From the NCBI GenBank assembly GCA_002404095.1, contig DHJA01000287.1:3519-18863 (forward strand): a stretch of 15,345 nucleotides of DNA, read 5' to 3'. The DNA is from Planctomycetaceae bacterium UBA4732. Lineage in GTDB: Bacteria > Planctomycetota > Planctomycetia > Gemmatales > Gemmataceae. Both the position numbers and the translations under genes were made by a program. Within the stretch, counting starts at the first letter, position 1, and every line of letters begins with the position of its first letter. Positions 13,617-15,345 of this stretch are shown piece by piece. The notes beneath the pieces were generated by a model. It was not told where the DNA came from, did no database searches, and saw only the letters and a list, made by a program, of their open reading frames with translations.

Positions 13617-14384
13617 TCACTTGTGCCAATGACTTTTCACGATGCCAACCGCAGCCACTTCGACGCGCATCGGGTCGCGGCGCAGCTCCGGGACGAGCGT
13701 GAATCGATCCACACTCGCCGCCGCGACGATGTCCTCTTGATAGCCGAGTTTCCGAAGGCGCACGCCGCCCGCGCTGACGGCGAGGGCGCCTTCCAGGACG
13801 CGGCCATGATGCTCAAAGGCGTCCCACGCCAATCGCGCGCCGTCGTTCAGCCGCGCCGGGCCGAGGTCGCTCAGAAATTCCACCAACGCCCCCGCCAATA
13901 AGGCGTCCTCCAGCGCGACGGCGCCCTCGTCGCCGGCGCACACGATATGGATGGGACGAGTTTCGCGCCGTAGTTGTTCGCAGACGGCGCTATAGTTGAC
14001 GAACGCGGCGACAAGGACGCGGTCAGCCACGGCGGCGTGCAATAGGGCGCGGGAGCCGTTGCTCGTGGTAAGCACCAACACGGCGCCACGACAACGCGCC
14101 GCCGTATATTCTCGGGGCGAATTGCCCACATCGAAGCCGGGCAGCGGCTTGCCGCCGCGTTCGCCGCCGAGTAGAACGCGGCCCGCCCGCAGGGAGTCGG
14201 CCAACTCCCGCGCCTCTGCGACCTCCGCGCACGGCCGTACCGCTTGGCATCCCGCGGCGAGAGCGTGAAGTATGGTGGTGGTGGCGCGCAGCACGTCGAT
14301 GACCACTGCGACGCCTCCCGCCAGCTGATGAGGCGGGGCGAGCTGCGGCGTGAGGTGGACATGGACGTCCCGTCCCTCGGCCAT
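13617..14384 (-). CDS. comB: 2-phosphosulfolactate phosphatase (ComB family)
   Basis: A 255-residue ComB-type phosphatase, which in methanogens converts 2-phosphosulfolactate to sulfolactate on the coenzyme M route. Bacterial members are common and their in vivo role is less certain. Family signatures are VVIDVLRATTTILHALAAG, LGGERGGKPLPGFDVGNSP with REYT, then LTTSNGSRALLHA. The start is ATG at 14384: GAAGGAG lies 5 nt upstream, whereas the frame's upstream GTG (14399) overlaps that site and has none of its own. It is first in the apparent operon with glycyl-tRNA synthetase and the epimerase. Length and motifs look complete. Confidence 0.92.
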   Translation of the reverse strand: MAEGRDVHVHLTPQLAPPHQLAGGVAVVIDVLRATTTILHALAAGCQAVRPCAEVAEARELADSLRAGRVLLGGERGGKPLPGFDVGNSPREYTAARCRGAVLVLTTSNGSRALLHAAVADRVLVAAFVNYSAVCEQLRRETRPIHIVCAGDEGAVALEDALLAGALVEFLSDLGPARLNDGARLAWDAFEHHGRVLEGALAVSAGGVRLRKLGYQEDIVAAASVDRFTLVPELRRDPMRVEVAAVGIVKSHWHK

Positions 14385-14509
14385 TCGTGCTCCTTCCACG
14401 CGGCAGAACCGACGCCTCGATCTTACGCACGCGGTTCGATTGCGGACAGACGATTTGGTCGATGACTTTCCGCGACGGTGCGGCGCGGGCGGAATGCGAA
14501 GAAAGTCCC

Positions 14510-14538
14510 TTGAAGGCTGGTAAGCGGCTTGCTATAAA
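14510..14538 (+). promoter_or_regulatory. Sigma70-type promoter for tRNA-Asp
   Basis: TTGAAG (14510-14515) and TATAAA (14533-14538) are separated by exactly 17 nt, a near-consensus housekeeping promoter. Transcription would start near 14545, about 30 nt before the tRNA. Confidence 0.75.
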
Positions 14539-14575
14539 AAAGCCAGTCGAGCCGTCAGGCGGACGCGCTGGCATT

Positions 14576-14649
14576 GGGGACGTAGCTCAACTGGTTAGAG
14601 TACCGGACTGTCGATCCGGAAGTTGCGGGTTCGAGTCCCGTCGTCCTCG
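14576..14649 (+). tRNA. tRNA-Asp (GTC)
   Basis: A 74-nt cloverleaf: acceptor GGGGACG/CGTCCTC (one G-T), D-arm GCTC/GAGT, anticodon arm CCGGA-CTGTCGA-TCCGG with anticodon GTC, T-arm GCGGG-TTCGAGT-CCCGT and discriminator G. CCA is not encoded. Its 3' half is overlapped antisense by the end of the recombinase frame, making it the probable integration site of the element to the right. Confidence 0.95.
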
Positions 14650-15248
14650 CTAATGCGAATTGATGCGGGCCGGTGCTGAGAAGCGCCGGCCCCTTGTGTT
14701 TCAAGGGGTTGCGTCAATTCGTCTTTTCCCCCGCCGATAGTGCTAAAAGTGTACTTTAGTGCAGATTGATGCCGTCCCGCGCCCCCTGTCACTACGCCCG
14801 GCACTACGCACGGCACTACAGCATAAGACGGACAAGCTCTGTCTTCTTTCGCCCCTTCGGTGCCGGTAGAGCGAAGGGGGATTTCCCCCACGTCCACCCC
14901 GGTCGTCGGCACGAGGTTCGGCAGCTTGTTCACGGCCTCGGACAAATCGTACAGCCGGCGGTGCGAGTAGCGGGCGGTGAGTTCGGGTTTCGAGTGGCCG
15001 GCGAGTTCCTGTAGCGTTCGCAGGTCGATTCCCGACCGGCCCCCCAGCGTCAAGTACGAATGCCGAAGGGAATGGAAGTCGGCGTATTCCGGCCCGTCCG
15101 ATCCTTCGACGGCGTAGGGGATGCCGGCCGCGTCCAGGTCGATGCGGAGCATTTCCGCGCCCCGGTGGTCCCGCGCCCACGTCCCGCCCCAGACCGGAGC
15201 GTCCGACGGCGCTCTCCCGTCCAGGTATTCGCGGAGGGCGGCGGCCAC
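14595..15248 (-). pseudogene. N-terminally truncated tyrosine recombinase (integrase)
   Basis: The open frame of 217 codons begins at a GTG and holds only the C-terminal catalytic part of a phage-type integrase. Numbered from there: HSLRH gives His59 and Arg62, LAGHSK gives His85, and ARYSH gives the nucleophile Tyr94, nine residues after His85 as usual. The core-binding domain and the first catalytic Arg are missing. Upstream the frame meets a TAG at 15273-15275 and the sequence becomes a repeat, so it is a remnant unless expression is rescued otherwise. About 100 residues follow the usual integrase end, and the frame ends inside the tRNA-Asp (EDDGTRTRNFRIDSPVL is antisense tRNA). That places the attachment site and the island edge at the tRNA. 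Confidence 0.75.
14667..14708 (+). terminator. Terminator hairpin after tRNA-Asp
   Basis: GGGCCGGTGCT (14667-14677) pairs with AGCGCCGGCCC (14682-14692) around a GAGA loop: 11 bp with one T-G wobble. A T-rich CCTTGTGTTTC follows. An alternative CCCCTT/AAGGGG hairpin overlaps the tail. It lies inside the recombinase reading frame on the other strand. Confidence 0.65.
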
Positions 15249-15345
15249 GGCGTTGATGCCGTGGAGAACGTGCTAGACGAGACGAGCTGCCGCGAGTGAG
15301 GGCCGCAAGACTTCAATTCGGCCACGGCGGTGAAGCCGTGGAGAC
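15234..15345 (-). CRISPR. Probable trailer end of a CRISPR array (two repeats, one spacer)
   Basis: Read on the minus strand, 15345-15311 starts GTCTCCACGGC, has a 7-bp palindromic stem CCACGGC/GCCGTGG and ends in GAATTGAAG, the tail of many CRISPR repeats. A second copy at 15268-15234 matches in 24 of the first 27 bases but loses the ATTGAAG end, as expected of the last, degenerate repeat. The period is 77 bp: a 35-nt repeat plus a 42-nt spacer (15269-15310). The 77-bp period shifts frame, so this is not a coding repeat. Leader, further repeats and any cas genes would lie to the right, outside the window. Two copies alone cannot prove an array. Confidence 0.6.

Noticed and set aside
15050..15325. 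Small minus-strand open frame across the repeats at the right edge
   Set aside because: Crosses both CRISPR-like repeats and the integrase remnant in a different frame; Ser/Thr/Pro-rich product with no domain.

Overview
The window looks like a chromosomal segment from a planctomycete, probably Gemmataceae-like. This is inferred, not proven. The support is high GC, a long inverted repeat of the sort scattered through those genomes (reading ATACTAACCCGAAGCG...), a secreted tandem amidohydrolase, a single-chain glycyl-tRNA synthetase and tRNA genes without an encoded CCA. Most of the left half and positions 11000-14650 are ordinary housekeeping DNA. Two stretches look like accessory DNA: about 8550-11010, and everything right of the tRNA-Asp at 14576.

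Layout. 1-378: no intact gene; a C17 run and a possible relic of a transposase HTH. 379-3133 (minus): apparent operon of a small membrane protein, an AmtB-type ammonium channel with an extra soluble C-terminal domain, and a PII protein whose Tyr51 position is Phe. 3236-4477 (plus): CinA. 4489-5702 (minus): a GNAT acetyltransferase and an unrecognised protein, separated by two copies of a 39-bp hairpin repeat. 5876-8551 (plus): an exported double amidohydrolase whose second half has lost its metal ligands.

8552-11014: lower GC and mobile-looking. A Ser-type class II tRNA-like gene (8933-9195) is split in its variable arm by a 162-bp MITE-like hairpin element with 12-bp inverted ends and a candidate 5-bp target duplication. 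Next come a possible three-way-junction RNA (9207-9288) and a two-gene operon: a coiled-coil/winged-helix protein and a DUF3800 protein with a predicted RNase H-like fold.

11015-14384 (minus): an apparent operon of ComB-like phosphatase, glycyl-tRNA synthetase and an NAD-dependent epimerase/dehydratase. 14510-14700 (plus): tRNA-Asp with a clear promoter and terminator hairpin. 14595-15248 (minus): N-terminally truncated tyrosine recombinase whose frame runs into the tRNA-Asp, marking one edge of an island integrated at that tRNA. At the right edge, a degenerate repeat fused to the truncated recombinase, a 42-nt spacer-like stretch and a second repeat look like the trailer end of a CRISPR array that continues outside the window. 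No cas gene is visible here.

The strongest candidates for something new are the split tRNA with its neighbouring structured RNA and HTH-DUF3800 operon, and the tRNA-Asp/recombinase/CRISPR junction.
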